Of a stretch of DNA of 64,000 bases, positions 34,843-43,277 are shown piece after piece (position 1 is the first letter of the stretch; each line of letters begins with the position of its first letter). The position numbers were made by a program, and so were the translations under genes. The notes beneath the pieces were generated by a model. It searched no databases. It was not told the DNA's origin and saw only the letters and a list, made by a program, of their open reading frames with translations. This DNA comes from Spirosoma sordidisoli. GTDB lineage: Bacteria; Bacteroidota; Bacteroidia; Cytophagales; Spirosomataceae. The stretch lies in the NCBI RefSeq assembly GCF_004138325.1, contig NZ_SBLB01000011.1:62001-126000 (forward strand). Reading direction: 5' to 3'.

Positions 34843-35781
34843 TCATCGCTGGTCAACCAGCGCACTGATGTAGGCAGGCACTTCGGGCTCACCGGCGAAG
34901 AAAGTCCCCTTCTTTCCCTGCGTCAGTGCCCAGCGGTGTATCCACGAAATACCCGCATTCCCCACGTAGCGATCGGTTGACCGGTAGGCTTCGTCCTCCA
35001 GGGCTCTATCGAGCGACACAAACCGGTACCCCTCCGTCTGGAGTTGGGCCAGAAGTTTGCCCAGGTAGAACGAGTTGATGGTATTGGCATGGGTCAGCAG
35101 CACATGCCGGATCGGGCGGCCAAACAGCGAGTCAGCCTGCGCTTCGTAGTAGCGTACCGTTGCCACCATATAGGTCACGTATTCACTGCCGATACGGCTG
35201 GCCAGCGCAGTGTCGTTTCGGAGCAGCGCCTTATCATAAGCAGCCGAAAACAGGTAATCTGAATTATCGATCGATACCGGCGCTTCCTGATAGCCCCGCG
35301 CTGACAGAAACTGACGAAGCGAGTCCTGCTTACCCGCCGAGTTGCCCCGGTGTAGAAACGGATGGCGAAAATACCGAAACTGTTTGCCAGCCTGTTCGAC
35401 CAGGGGCTTTACGAAGGCCTCTCCACCCAGCACATCCTGCTGGTAGGCAACCGCCGAAATGGCATTGTAGCCTTTGTGAGCCAGGGTATGGTTGCCCAGT
35501 TCCATACCGGCGTTCAGCCACTGGGTCAGGAGGTTCATCTGGCGCTGATCAACCTGCCCGTCTGTCAGCAGCTGCTGCCCAACCACAAATCCAATGGCGG
35601 GTACAGTATACTGCCGAAGCTGCGTCAGCAACCGACGCGTGAGCGAGTCCTTGCCGCCCGGGGTCCGATAGACGCTGGAGACGGTGGGCAGATCGTCGAT
35701 GGTAATACAGATTTCTTTCTGGGCCCGGAGAGGACTGGCCAGGCTAACAGCCAGTAGCAGGAAAATAAACGACCGATGCAT
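34843..35781 (-). CDS. Exported polysaccharide deacetylase (NodB-like)
   Basis: A 312-residue protein with a signal peptide (about 1-20). The NodB motif 1 is CITIDDLPT (D29, D30), where chitin deacetylases have TFDDGP, and motif 2 is GNHTLAHKGYN (H98, H102), completing the Asp-His-His zinc site. FRHPFLHRG (near 133) fits motif 3. It would remove acetyl groups from a polysaccharide outside the cytoplasm. It lies 25 bp downstream of the PL8 gene in the same direction, which supports a joint role in polysaccharide breakdown. Confidence 0.85.
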   Translation of the reverse strand: MHRSFIFLLLAVSLASPLRAQKEICITIDDLPTVSSVYRTPGGKDSLTRRLLTQLRQYTVPAIGFVVGQQLLTDGQVDQRQMNLLTQWLNAGMELGNHTLAHKGYNAISAVAYQQDVLGGEAFVKPLVEQAGKQFRYFRHPFLHRGNSAGKQDSLRQFLSARGYQEAPVSIDNSDYLFSAAYDKALLRNDTALASRIGSEYVTYMVATVRYYEAQADSLFGRPIRHVLLTHANTINSFYLGKLLAQLQTEGYRFVSLDRALEDEAYRSTDRYVGNAGISWIHRWALTQGKKGTFFAGEPEVPAYISALVDQR

Positions 35782-35806
35782 GTAGATAAATAAGTGACAA
35801 GGGGGT

Positions 35807-37975
35807 TCAGTCTACCTTGAGCTGAACACTTTTGCCCAGATAAACACCCTGCGGAAGATCAACGATGAACAAGGTACTGTTCTGCCCCTCGTTGACCAGC
35901 GTTGTAAAATGATCTCCTTTCGATTTGTAGACACCCGTCACCGACAGCAGGATACGGCTTAGCATTCTCGATGGGTCGGCCAGGGTCAGTTCACTCAGGC
36001 GGCCGTTCTTCATTTTCAGCATGGCCATACCCTGGCTGTCCATCTGCACGCTGATGCCCTTCTCAACCTCTACGGTGCCGGCTTTGTAGAACGCCAGCTG
36101 ACTGATACCCAGCTGACCGTGTCGAACGGCCTGCAGGTCAGGGGTGTTGGCCAGAATCTCGATGGAGCGATTGGAACGGCTGGTTTCGCTCAACTGCTGC
36201 TCCGACACGTCCGGCACCACGATGTACTGATACGAAGCCCCACTGGGTTTGTTGCCGTGATTGAACCAGAGCGAAAACACATCTTCCCGAATCAGTTCGT
36301 TACTGATATTTTTCTGGTCGGTAATGTCTGACCAGCGGCCCGTTTCGGTCTGGTTAGACAGGCCAACCGTGGCGGGTTCCGGAAATATATAGCCGATCCG
36401 GTCGTGGTGTACCCATTTTACCTTGTCGAGGGTTCGGCTGCCTTTCGGTACGGTGGTCAGCTTACCGTCCTGCATCAGACGAACATCGCTCCGCATCATG
36501 ACCTGGTTCAGGCTGGTTACTACCGGCAGGTTAGGTTTCGAGTTGATATCGGTGCCGAGGCAAACGTACTCCTCGTCGAAGAAGAACCACGATTTTTTGG
36601 CCTCCAGTCCGTCGTGAGGGCTCTTGAAATCAAACGCTACGGCCCCGTACATACCGTCCGTAACGGCACCTACAAAATCGGTCAGCCCGTCTTTCTGAAT
36701 CTCGTCGGGGCCGGGCAGCTGGGCTTTCTGCATGATGGTGGTCCCCGAAATCTTCTGCCAGTTGTAAACGGGCCAGATGTTGTGGTACTCATCCCCTTTC
36801 AGCATGAGGTAATTGGTGCCATCGGCGCGGTGGTGGGTCGTTTTGCCCGGTCCGTTATACGGCTCTTCCATATTCCGGTTGCGGGTCGAAAACATCCGGA
36901 CGGTGGTGTAAAAGCGCGGGCGCTGAAAAACGAAGTGTTCCGATTGCCAGAAAAATTTCGCGAAGGATGCGGTAGGTTTGGCTTCGCCCTTGCGGAGCCG
37001 GATAATCTCGTCCAGCTCGGCTTTCCGATAGTCGGTGCTCACCAGCAGCCGTTCGATTTCGAGGGTACTTTTGGGCGTAAATGTGGCGCCCCGCTCGGAA
37101 ATGCTCCGGTTCTTGACGCTGATGTCGTCGTAAACACCATATACCATCTGCTTGTAGATCCCGTCGAGGTAATAATCTACGAGCTGGTTGATCTTCTCTT
37201 TGGCGAACGCATACTTAGTACCTGCCACGTAGAACGACCACTCCCCGTAGGCGTTGGCGTATTTCCCGTATCCGTACGACGAAGTGTTGTTGACCCGGTC
37301 GACCCGGTGATGGAAGCTGTAGTCATGCTGCATACCCCGCTCGCCGGTAGCAAACTTCAGCTCGCCCTCAATGATTTTGATGATAGTATCGAATTCCTGG
37401 TAGTTATTCTGAACCAGCAGGTTTTTGGCCAGAATGCCCGCAATGACGATCCGGTCACCACTGGGCCGGGCTCCCGACGCGTTCATGTTGGCCCGCCCAA
37501 TCATGGGCTGCGCTTTGGCAACCAGCTCTTTCGGCAGCTCATCGGCCATGACCAGCATCAGGTTACCCAGATTGGTGGGGGTGGTAATCTGATTGTCGTG
37601 CCAGTTATCGCCAACGAAATCGTGTTTGACCCAGTACGCCAGCCCCTGAGCGATACGATCTTTAAGTGTTTTGCTGCGGTAAAACTTCGACGATTTGTTT
37701 TTATACGCTTTGGCCATGTAGACCAGATCGCGCGTATGGCCTCCGTGCGGAAAGCTGGCCGTTCGGCTCAGGTCGGCATAGTTGATGTTCTGAAAACTGC
37801 CGTCTTCATTCATCCGGGCCAGGATGGCGTCTACCTGACTGTCGACAACGGGCGTCGCCATCAGATCGGCTACAATACGCTCCCTGATTAGTTTCACCTC
37901 GCTCTGGGCCAGGCAAAATGAGGCCCATAGAGCCAGTACTGGAACAAGCAACAGACGTTGAGTTCTGGATTTCAT
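35807..37975 (-). CDS. PL8 family polysaccharide lyase (chondroitin/hyaluronate lyase-like)
   Basis: A 722-residue exported enzyme (signal peptide about 1-23, ending FCLAQS). The N-terminal (alpha/alpha) toroid contains VGDNWHDNQITTPTNLGNLM (near 121-140) and the catalytic region QHDYSFHHRVDRVNNTSSYG (near 216-235), where H222 or H223 and Y234 match the His and Tyr of PL8 lyases; NRNMEEPYNG (near 366) supplies further conserved residues. The beta-sandwich C-terminal half follows. PL8 enzymes cleave chondroitin, hyaluronan or xanthan by beta-elimination, producing unsaturated uronates, the substrates of GH88. It begins the group PL8 - deacetylase - GH97. Confidence 0.9.
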   Translation of the reverse strand: MKSRTQRLLLVPVLALWASFCLAQSEVKLIRERIVADLMATPVVDSQVDAILARMNEDGSFQNINYADLSRTASFPHGGHTRDLVYMAKAYKNKSSKFYRSKTLKDRIAQGLAYWVKHDFVGDNWHDNQITTPTNLGNLMLVMADELPKELVAKAQPMIGRANMNASGARPSGDRIVIAGILAKNLLVQNNYQEFDTIIKIIEGELKFATGERGMQHDYSFHHRVDRVNNTSSYGYGKYANAYGEWSFYVAGTKYAFAKEKINQLVDYYLDGIYKQMVYGVYDDISVKNRSISERGATFTPKSTLEIERLLVSTDYRKAELDEIIRLRKGEAKPTASFAKFFWQSEHFVFQRPRFYTTVRMFSTRNRNMEEPYNGPGKTTHHRADGTNYLMLKGDEYHNIWPVYNWQKISGTTIMQKAQLPGPDEIQKDGLTDFVGAVTDGMYGAVAFDFKSPHDGLEAKKSWFFFDEEYVCLGTDINSKPNLPVVTSLNQVMMRSDVRLMQDGKLTTVPKGSRTLDKVKWVHHDRIGYIFPEPATVGLSNQTETGRWSDITDQKNISNELIREDVFSLWFNHGNKPSGASYQYIVVPDVSEQQLSETSRSNRSIEILANTPDLQAVRHGQLGISQLAFYKAGTVEVEKGISVQMDSQGMAMLKMKNGRLSELTLADPSRMLSRILLSVTGVYKSKGDHFTTLVNEGQNSTLFIVDLPQGVYLGKSVQLKVD

Positions 37976-38060
37976 AAAGAGTCAGCTAGAAGATTCGGGT
38001 TTAGTTGCTTCATAAAGCTGACTCATACCGGTTTCTATTGATAGACCAGCGACTTAACGA

Positions 38061-38100
38061 ACACATCGACTACCGGCAGACTGACCAGTAGTCGATGTGT
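38061..38100. repeat. 12-bp perfect inverted repeat upstream of PL8
   Basis: ACACATCGACTA (38061-38072) and its reverse complement (38089-38100) surround a 16-nt loop. It lies 85 bp upstream of the PL8 start codon, within the 430-bp gap 37976-38405. It may be an operator or an element of the 5' leader. Confidence 0.5.
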
Positions 38101-38214
38101 AGACCTGCTGTCATCAACTAAACAACCAACAACATACCTGTTCAAACAGGTTTTGAATTTACACTTCATGTAGTTAATCCTTCATCTACAGAACACGCAA
38201 TAATTATTTAGCCG

Positions 38215-38272
38215 TTTCTGTTACTTTTCACACTAAAAACTTACAAACCTTTAGTGTGAAAAATAACAGAAA
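38215..38272. repeat. 23-bp near-perfect inverted repeat in AT-rich DNA
   Basis: The left arm 38215-38237 and the right arm 38250-38272 match at 22 of 23 positions; the loop is 12 nt. The arm contains TTTTCACACTAAA. The region from about 38160 to 38560 is much richer in A+T than its surroundings. No gene was seen in the gap between the PL8 gene and 38405. Confidence 0.75.
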
Positions 38273-38405
38273 CATCCACTATAACCAGTCGAATTTTGTT
38301 ACTTAAAATTTTCCGAAGTATTTCGCCATCTATTTTGATTTTCAAATATAGAAAGACAATTGTTATCCAACTAATCCTGACAACAATAGCATCAAATTCC
38401 TGACA

Positions 38406-38591
38406 CTATACATTACTTATTAAATCAACGCCATCCTCTACCGTTTTTAGCAATAGATCTGTAGAAATTAACTCGGCACTATGTAGCCTATTTAGCTCGT
38501 GTATTTTGATCTTTATAGCCTCAAATTTTACACTACTTTTTTGCCACTGAATGGGTACCTCAACAGGGCCTGCCCGGAAGCCGCTCAACAC
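38406..38591 (-). CDS. Possible small protein or gene remnant
   Basis: A 61-residue frame with a GTG start, downstream of the GIY-YIG gene and in the same direction. The first 20 residues are encoded by GC-rich DNA and the rest (KSSVKFEAIKIKIHELNRLH...) by AT-rich DNA. No similarity recognised. It could be the C-terminal remnant of a larger gene or chance. Confidence 0.25.
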   Translation of the reverse strand: MLSGFRAGPVEVPIQWQKSSVKFEAIKIKIHELNRLHSAELISTDLLLKTVEDGVDLISNV

Positions 38592-38740
38592 CCCCCGAAC
38601 TCACGGGCCCAACTGCTTTCTGACGAGCCGGTTTAGCCCCATTCTGGTAAGGCACCGGCTACGGCCAATCTTACCCCCTGCCCTGTTGGGAGACGATCAG
38701 CCGCAGCAGAGCCGGGCCGCTGGTGGCGTACTGGTTTTCA

Positions 38741-39307
38741 CTATCGTTTCGTATAAAGCTGAATCTGTTTGGTTCGGGCGCTGATCCCCACTGCCATATA
38801 GGTAGGCCTTGCCTGTAGGACATGCCGCCCCGATACGACCAGTCCTTTGAACCGCCGGACCCACGCATCTACGTCTTCGGGTTTGTAATATTTGGCGTTT
38901 CCGAACATCCCAGCCGGTTTTAACCCGAAAGCCTCCCGCAGCCGGTCGAAAGCGAGGGGCGTAATGTTGTGCTTCATGCAAATCAGCGGTTTGCTCAACA
39001 GGCCCGATGTCGATACGGCTCTAGGTGGTTTGGCCGGTTCGGCCTTGAGCCGACTTAGGGCTTCCTGATGAAGCCGATCCAGGTCATGTTCGTCGCAGGT
39101 AAAGAACCTGAATCGGGCAAAGTTGACCCCTGCAATCCGATGCTCCAGCAGCCGCGATCTCAGATTTAGCGTCTGACCAATGTAGACGACTTCGTTGTTG
39201 GCATCTATCAGGTAATAGACGCAGGGCTGCGGTTTGCGAAGCGTTTCGCCCGCCAGAATCTGCCCAAAATCAATGCTTTTCTCGGTTGTTTTTTCGCTGA
39301 TTTTCAT
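38741..39307 (-). CDS. GIY-YIG domain protein with a C-terminal winged-helix-like segment
   Basis: A 188-residue protein. Residues about 28-60 read CVYYLIDANNEVVYIGQT followed by LNLRSRLLEH, a GIY-YIG nuclease-like core in which the first motif is VYY instead of GIY. The arginine-containing helix (R50, R52) is kept, but the metal-binding glutamate of true endonucleases was not identified with certainty. Residues about 110-150 (ITPLAFDRLREAFGLKP, then YYKPEDVDAWVRRF) look like a MerR/excisionase-type winged helix. It is divergent from a small HTH gene over a 68-bp AT-rich gap. This looks like horizontally acquired cargo rather than housekeeping DNA; no function is assigned. Confidence 0.75.
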   Translation of the reverse strand: MKISEKTTEKSIDFGQILAGETLRKPQPCVYYLIDANNEVVYIGQTLNLRSRLLEHRIAGVNFARFRFFTCDEHDLDRLHQEALSRLKAEPAKPPRAVSTSGLLSKPLICMKHNITPLAFDRLREAFGLKPAGMFGNAKYYKPEDVDAWVRRFKGLVVSGRHVLQARPTYMAVGISARTKQIQLYTKR

Positions 39308-39363
39308 GTGTTAAATATACTACTAACAATACTTATATACAACAAAAAATACATATATTTTTT

Positions 39364-39371
39364 TACCTTTG
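39364..39371 (+). promoter_or_regulatory. Minus-7 box next to the small HTH gene
   Basis: TACCTTTG matches TAnnTTTG and ends 4 nt before the ATG at 39376. The expected start of transcription falls on or next to the ATG, so the mRNA may have no leader. On the other strand TATATTTA (near 39312-39319) is one base off the same consensus and could serve the GIY-YIG gene. Confidence 0.55.
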
Positions 39372-39375
39372 TTTC

Positions 39376-39621
39376 ATGGCAGGACGACGAGAAAAAAAGA
39401 ACACCATTCAGGGAAAATGGCTCAAGGAAGCCCTGGCCGCGCAGGAGATGACGGTCTACCGATTAGCGAAAGAATTAGGATATAGCCGGGAGAAATTTTA
39501 CCGGCATATCGGAAATAAAACCTATCTCAGCAGCGAATCACTGGCCGAGATAGCGACTAAATTTCCAACGATGAATATGCGTTATGTATTGACGGGAGAA
39601 GGAAAACCAATTATATCCTAA
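39376..39621 (+). CDS. Small helix-turn-helix protein (XRE/Cro-like)
   Basis: An 81-residue protein with a basic start (MAGRREKKNTIQGKW) and a helix-turn-helix: MTVYRLAKELGYSREKFYRHI (about 25-45), with the following LSSESLAEIATKFPTMNMRYVLTGEGKP tail that is common in phage-type repressors. It is transcribed away from the GIY-YIG gene and its likely role is to repress one or both promoters in the shared 68-bp gap. Codon use is AT-richer at the 3' end. The 142 bp after the stop are AT-rich and show no gene. Confidence 0.8.
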   Translation: MAGRREKKNTIQGKWLKEALAAQEMTVYRLAKELGYSREKFYRHIGNKTYLSSESLAEIATKFPTMNMRYVLTGEGKPIIS

Positions 39622-39763
39622 TAGAATTAATTACCTTTCAATGCATCGCAATTATTTATTCCCTTTAAGCTAGCTTATTCTTTTACATTCACATTTTTCA
39701 GTCCGAAAGTGTGTTAAAATTTCGTCACTTTATGAAAAATAAGGCTTTTATATAAATGACAAA

Positions 39764-39826
39764 AGCAAAAAAACGGGCTTCCCGAAGTATCGAACAACCT
39801 GGCCCAATAGCTTCAGAAAACCCGTT
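39764..39826 (-). terminator. Terminator of the aldehyde dehydrogenase gene
   Basis: On the minus strand, arms 39811-39826 and 39772-39787 form a 16-bp stem with three G-U pairs, followed by a run of seven T. It starts 19 bp after the stop codon of the dehydrogenase gene. Confidence 0.85.
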
Positions 39827-39844
39827 CTACTTATGTATTGCACT

Positions 39845-41386
39845 TTACAGCTCGAAGGTGATGCCTTGCGCCAGCGGCATAGTCGTGCCGTAGTTGATGG
39901 TGTTGGTCTGTCGGCGCATATACGCTTTCCACGCATCGGAACCCGACTCACGGCCTCCACCGGTTTCTTTTTCGCCCCCAAACGCTCCGCCGATCTCGGC
40001 TCCTGATGTGCCGATGTTCACGTTGGCAATCCCACAATCAGACCCCGCCATCGACAGGAACCGCTCGGCTTCGCGCATGTTGAGGGTAAAAATAGACGAC
40101 GACAGCCCCTGGGGCACGCCATTCTGCTGCGCAATGGCGTCATCGAGGGTCGTATAGCTGAGCAGGTACAGGATAGGAGCAAAGGTTTCGCGCTGCACGA
40201 CTGGCCATTCGTTTTCGGCTTCGGCAATACAGGGGCGCACGTAACAGCCCGACTCGAAACCCAACCCATCCAGTACGCCGGGCTCGACAACGAAACGACC
40301 GCCCAACTCGCGGATCTCCCTGACCGTAGCCTGGTAAGCCGCCACGGCCTGCTTGTCGATTAGCGGCCCGACATGAAACGATTCATCCAACGGATTACCG
40401 ATCCGTAGTTGCGCATATGCGTTTTTGAGCCGGTTCTTCACGTCGTCATAAATACTTTCCTGCACAATCAGCCGGCGGGTTGTAGTGCAGCGCTGCCCGG
40501 CCGTACCAACCGCCCCAAACACGATGGCCGGAATAGCCATATCCAGATCGGCATGGTCGGAGACAATAATAGCGTTGTTGCCGCCCAGTTCGAGCAGGCT
40601 CTTCCCCAGCCGGCCCGCTACCGTTTCGGCCACGGCCTTCCCCATCCGGGTGCTGCCCGTAGCCGATACCAGCGCCACCCGCGGGTCGCGCGCCAGCCAT
40701 TCGCCCGCATCCCGGCCGCCCGTTACCAGACACGACACCCCCTCGGGCACATCGTTGTTACGCAGCACGTCACCAATGATCTGCTGGCAGGCCAGCGCCG
40801 TCAGCGGTGTTTTTTCGGACGGTTTCCAGACGCAGACATCACCACATACCCAGGCCAGCATGGCGTTCCAGGACCAGACCGCCACGGGGAAATTAAAGGC
40901 CGAAATGATACCGACAATGCCCAGCGGATGCCATTGCTCCAGCATCCGGTGAGCCGGGCGCTCCGAATGCATCGACAGGCCGTACAGCTGCCGCGACTGG
41001 CCCACGGCAAAATCGCAGATGTCGATAATTTCCTGTACTTCGCCGAGGCCCTCCTGGAGCGATTTGCCCATTTCGTAACTGACCAGCGTTCCGAGGTCGC
41101 GTTTGTACCGCCGGAACTGATCGCCCATCTGCCGGACGATATCGCCCCGGCGCGGTGCCGGCACCTGACGCCATTCGGCAAAAGCAGCCTGGGCGGTCTG
41201 AATAACCCGGTCGTAGTCGGCCCGGGTAGAGAGGTGAACGCGGGCAATCAGCTGACCATCGGCCGGCGAGTACGAGTCGATGGTTTTGCCAGTATGATCC
41301 CGCTCGGCTGTACCAGGCCAGAACGCCTGGCCGGTACTGGTGCCGGGTTTGACCGGCTGAGTGGGTAAGGGAAGAATAGACTGCAT
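39845..41386 (-). CDS. Aldehyde dehydrogenase, ALDH7 (antiquitin) type
   Basis: A 513-residue NAD-dependent dehydrogenase. The wording GQSRQLYGLSMHSERP and WHPLGIVGIISAFNFPVAVW (near 130-175) is characteristic of ALDH7, the alpha-aminoadipate semialdehyde (piperideine-6-carboxylate) dehydrogenases of lysine breakdown. The glutamate in LLELGGNNA (near 270) and the catalytic cysteine in GTAGQRCTTTRR (near 305) are present. The start at 41386 is supported by a minus-7 box 33 bp upstream; a longer open frame is not required. No other lysine gene is nearby. Confidence 0.92.
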   Translation of the reverse strand: MQSILPLPTQPVKPGTSTGQAFWPGTAERDHTGKTIDSYSPADGQLIARVHLSTRADYDRVIQTAQAAFAEWRQVPAPRRGDIVRQMGDQFRRYKRDLGTLVSYEMGKSLQEGLGEVQEIIDICDFAVGQSRQLYGLSMHSERPAHRMLEQWHPLGIVGIISAFNFPVAVWSWNAMLAWVCGDVCVWKPSEKTPLTALACQQIIGDVLRNNDVPEGVSCLVTGGRDAGEWLARDPRVALVSATGSTRMGKAVAETVAGRLGKSLLELGGNNAIIVSDHADLDMAIPAIVFGAVGTAGQRCTTTRRLIVQESIYDDVKNRLKNAYAQLRIGNPLDESFHVGPLIDKQAVAAYQATVREIRELGGRFVVEPGVLDGLGFESGCYVRPCIAEAENEWPVVQRETFAPILYLLSYTTLDDAIAQQNGVPQGLSSSIFTLNMREAERFLSMAGSDCGIANVNIGTSGAEIGGAFGGEKETGGGRESGSDAWKAYMRRQTNTINYGTTMPLAQGITFEL

Positions 41387-41418
41387 AAACGGTTGTCTGT
41401 GATGAGTTATTGATGGGG

Positions 41419-41426
41419 CAAAGCTA
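41419..41426 (-). promoter_or_regulatory. Minus-7 box of the aldehyde dehydrogenase gene
   Basis: The minus strand reads TAGCTTTG (TAnnTTTG consensus). Transcription would start near 41412, 26 nt before the ATG at 41386, which supports that start over the longer open frame. No clear minus-33 element. Confidence 0.6.
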
Positions 41427-41525
41427 TTGGCCTTTGCGGAAACAGCAGCCAGCACCGGGCAAACTTTTTGCACCCATTCCGGTTAAAACATCGACATAAG
41501 CATTACTCAACAATCCCGAAACGTT

Positions 41526-42524
41526 ATGAAACCCATCCAAACCTTTGGCCTGTCGGCGCTTGTTCTCGCGCTGGCCGCTACCGCCGGACAGAGTCAGAAT
41601 ACGCCTACCGGTGCCGCTACATCAACTACCTATCCGCAGGGTGCCGTGGTTCCGGACTCTACTCCTGCATCGGGCAACAGCCGGGCGCAGAAACGGGCCA
41701 CCCGCCGGAACCGGACCAATCAGAACAGCCGCGACAACAGTTCCCAGCCCAATACCAACACGAGCCCGCAGGATGCGCAGTACCGCCAGAGTTCATCCAG
41801 CAGCGGCACGAGTATCAACAACAGCAACACGACGAACTACAATACCAACAATGCGGTCAATGCGCCCACGGGTGCAGGCAGCAACCCCAATACCACCAAC
41901 CCCAGCTCAACATCGGGCACCCCGCCCGGCACCGATGGGTCTGATAACTCGGCTCGTCGCCAGTCGGCCGGGAGTTCCTCGTCGGCGGGAGTAGCGGCTA
42001 TAGCCAACGCTCAGACCAGCAAAACCCCCGCTGTTAAAGCCGGCAGCACTGAACGAAACACCAGCATCGGTGATTTTGTAGCCTCGTCGCCCAACTATAC
42101 GACTCTACAGAACGCGCTGCAGTCGGCCGAAATGGACGTGGCGCTGAAAGGCAATGGTCCTTATACCGTATTTGCTCCCTCCAATGAGGCTTTCAAACGG
42201 CTGCCGACAGCGGTGCAGGCTGGCTTGCTGGAGGGCCGCAACCGAGATGCCCTGAAGCAACTGCTGGCCTATCATGTGGTGCAGGAAAACATCGACGCGC
42301 AGGAGCTGAACCGGCGCATCAAAGCGGGTAACGGCAAAGCGATGCTGCAAACGATGGCCGGCGCCACCCTGACCGCGCAGGCCACCAACGGTGGGGTAAC
42401 CCTGACCGACGAACAGGGGCATTCGGTGCGCCTGGGCCAGACGGACCAGTTCCAGGTAAACGGCGTCATACATAGTATCGATTCGGTTCTAATGAACAAA
42501 ATGAGTGCTTCGGCGTTCCAGTAA
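41526..42524 (+). CDS. Exported fasciclin (FAS1) domain protein
   Basis: A 332-residue protein with a signal peptide (about 1-22, LALAATAGQSQ). Residues about 25-175 are low complexity, rich in Asn, Ser, Thr, Gln and Pro, and poorly conserved in this kind of protein. The FAS1 domain is at about 181-330: H1 motif PYTVFAPSNEAF (212-223), LLAYHVVQ (247-254) and GVIHSIDSVLM near the end. FAS1 domains mediate adhesion. A strong terminator follows, so it is probably transcribed separately from the sigma/anti-sigma pair that starts 198 bp downstream. Confidence 0.88.
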   Translation: MKPIQTFGLSALVLALAATAGQSQNTPTGAATSTTYPQGAVVPDSTPASGNSRAQKRATRRNRTNQNSRDNSSQPNTNTSPQDAQYRQSSSSSGTSINNSNTTNYNTNNAVNAPTGAGSNPNTTNPSSTSGTPPGTDGSDNSARRQSAGSSSSAGVAAIANAQTSKTPAVKAGSTERNTSIGDFVASSPNYTTLQNALQSAEMDVALKGNGPYTVFAPSNEAFKRLPTAVQAGLLEGRNRDALKQLLAYHVVQENIDAQELNRRIKAGNGKAMLQTMAGATLTAQATNGGVTLTDEQGHSVRLGQTDQFQVNGVIHSIDSVLMNKMSASAFQ

Positions 42525-42549
42525 TGCCTGTTTTACGGAACACAGCAGC

Positions 42550-42583
42550 GTGGTCAGTTTGCAGAAATGAGCAAACTGACCAC
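42550..42583 (+). terminator. Terminator of the fasciclin gene
   Basis: A perfect 13-bp stem (42550-42562 with 42571-42583; GTGGTCAGTTTGC) and an 8-nt loop, followed by TTCATTCGTT. It begins 25 bp after the fasciclin stop codon. Confidence 0.7.
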
Positions 42584-42694
42584 TTCATTCGTTATATTGT
42601 CGTACTTTTCGCCTTTGTGTAGACAGTGCCAGCATGATCAAAGGTTACCTAAGCGATAAGAACGGGCCCGTCATCTGTTCGTTTGAATTTCCGC

Positions 42695-42702
42695 TATATT
42701 TG
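42695..42702 (+). promoter_or_regulatory. Minus-7 box of the sigma/anti-sigma operon
   Basis: TATATTTG matches TAnnTTTG. Transcription would start near 42709, about 14 nt before the GTG start codon. No good minus-33 element was found. Confidence 0.5.
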
Positions 42703-42722
42703 GCTCAATTAACTCTGTTTGC

Positions 42723-43277
42723 GTGAAACGCCAGTCTTCTTTAGTCTCCGAAAGTGTGCTGCTCGAAAAACTGATCCGGCGTGACCAGCAGGCTTTTCAG
42801 TGGCTTTACGATCAGTATTCGGCTGCTCTGTACGGTGTGGTGTTGCGTATTGTGCGTGACGATGAGCAGGCCCAAGATTTGTTGCAGGATATATTCGTTA
42901 AAATATGGAAAAACCTGGATGCGTATGATGCCACCAAGGGGCGTCTGTTTACCTGGATGCTCAACGTGTCCAGAAACACGGCCATTGATGCACTGCGCGC
43001 GCGCAAGACTCAACCATCCGGCGCAATCCGAACCGACGAAGAGAGCGTACATATAGTTGACCGCCAGCATCACACGGAGCAACCCAACCCTGACCACATT
43101 GGCGTACAGGAGGTTGTAAACCGGTTGCGGCCTGACCGGAAACAGTTGATCGATTTGGTTTATTTTGGCGGCTATACCCATGAGGAAGCCGCCGAAGAAC
43201 TGAACCTGCCGCTGGGTACGGTGAAAACCAGGATACGGGCCGCGTTGCAGGAATTAAAGCAACTATTCAAGTCATGA
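42723..43277 (+). CDS. ECF sigma factor (SigK-like)
   Basis: A 184-residue sigma factor starting at GTG; there is no in-frame ATG before region 2. Region 2 includes DEQAQDLLQDIFVKIWKNL (near 49-67) and TWMLNVSRNTAIDALRAR (near 77-95); region 4 has GGYTHEEAAEELNLPLGTVK (near 149-168). The partner is encoded directly downstream with a 4-bp ATGA overlap and is of the RskA type, which makes this a SigK-like factor. The upstream fasciclin gene and downstream msrB suggest regulation of envelope or redox-related proteins. Confidence 0.92.
   Translation: MKRQSSLVSESVLLEKLIRRDQQAFQWLYDQYSAALYGVVLRIVRDDEQAQDLLQDIFVKIWKNLDAYDATKGRLFTWMLNVSRNTAIDALRARKTQPSGAIRTDEESVHIVDRQHHTEQPNPDHIGVQEVVNRLRPDRKQLIDLVYFGGYTHEEAAEELNLPLGTVKTRIRAALQELKQLFKS

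Noticed and set aside
36404..37891. Plus-strand open frame of 495 codons opposite the PL8 gene
   Set aside because: It mirrors the codon structure of the PL8 gene on the other strand; composition is valine/glycine/arginine-rich and shows no domain, while the minus strand gives a full PL8 protein.
38551..38784. Plus-strand frame of 77 codons next to the GIY-YIG gene
   Set aside because: Arg/Pro-rich with no similarity, overlaps the GIY-YIG gene end on the other strand and lacks any promoter-like element.
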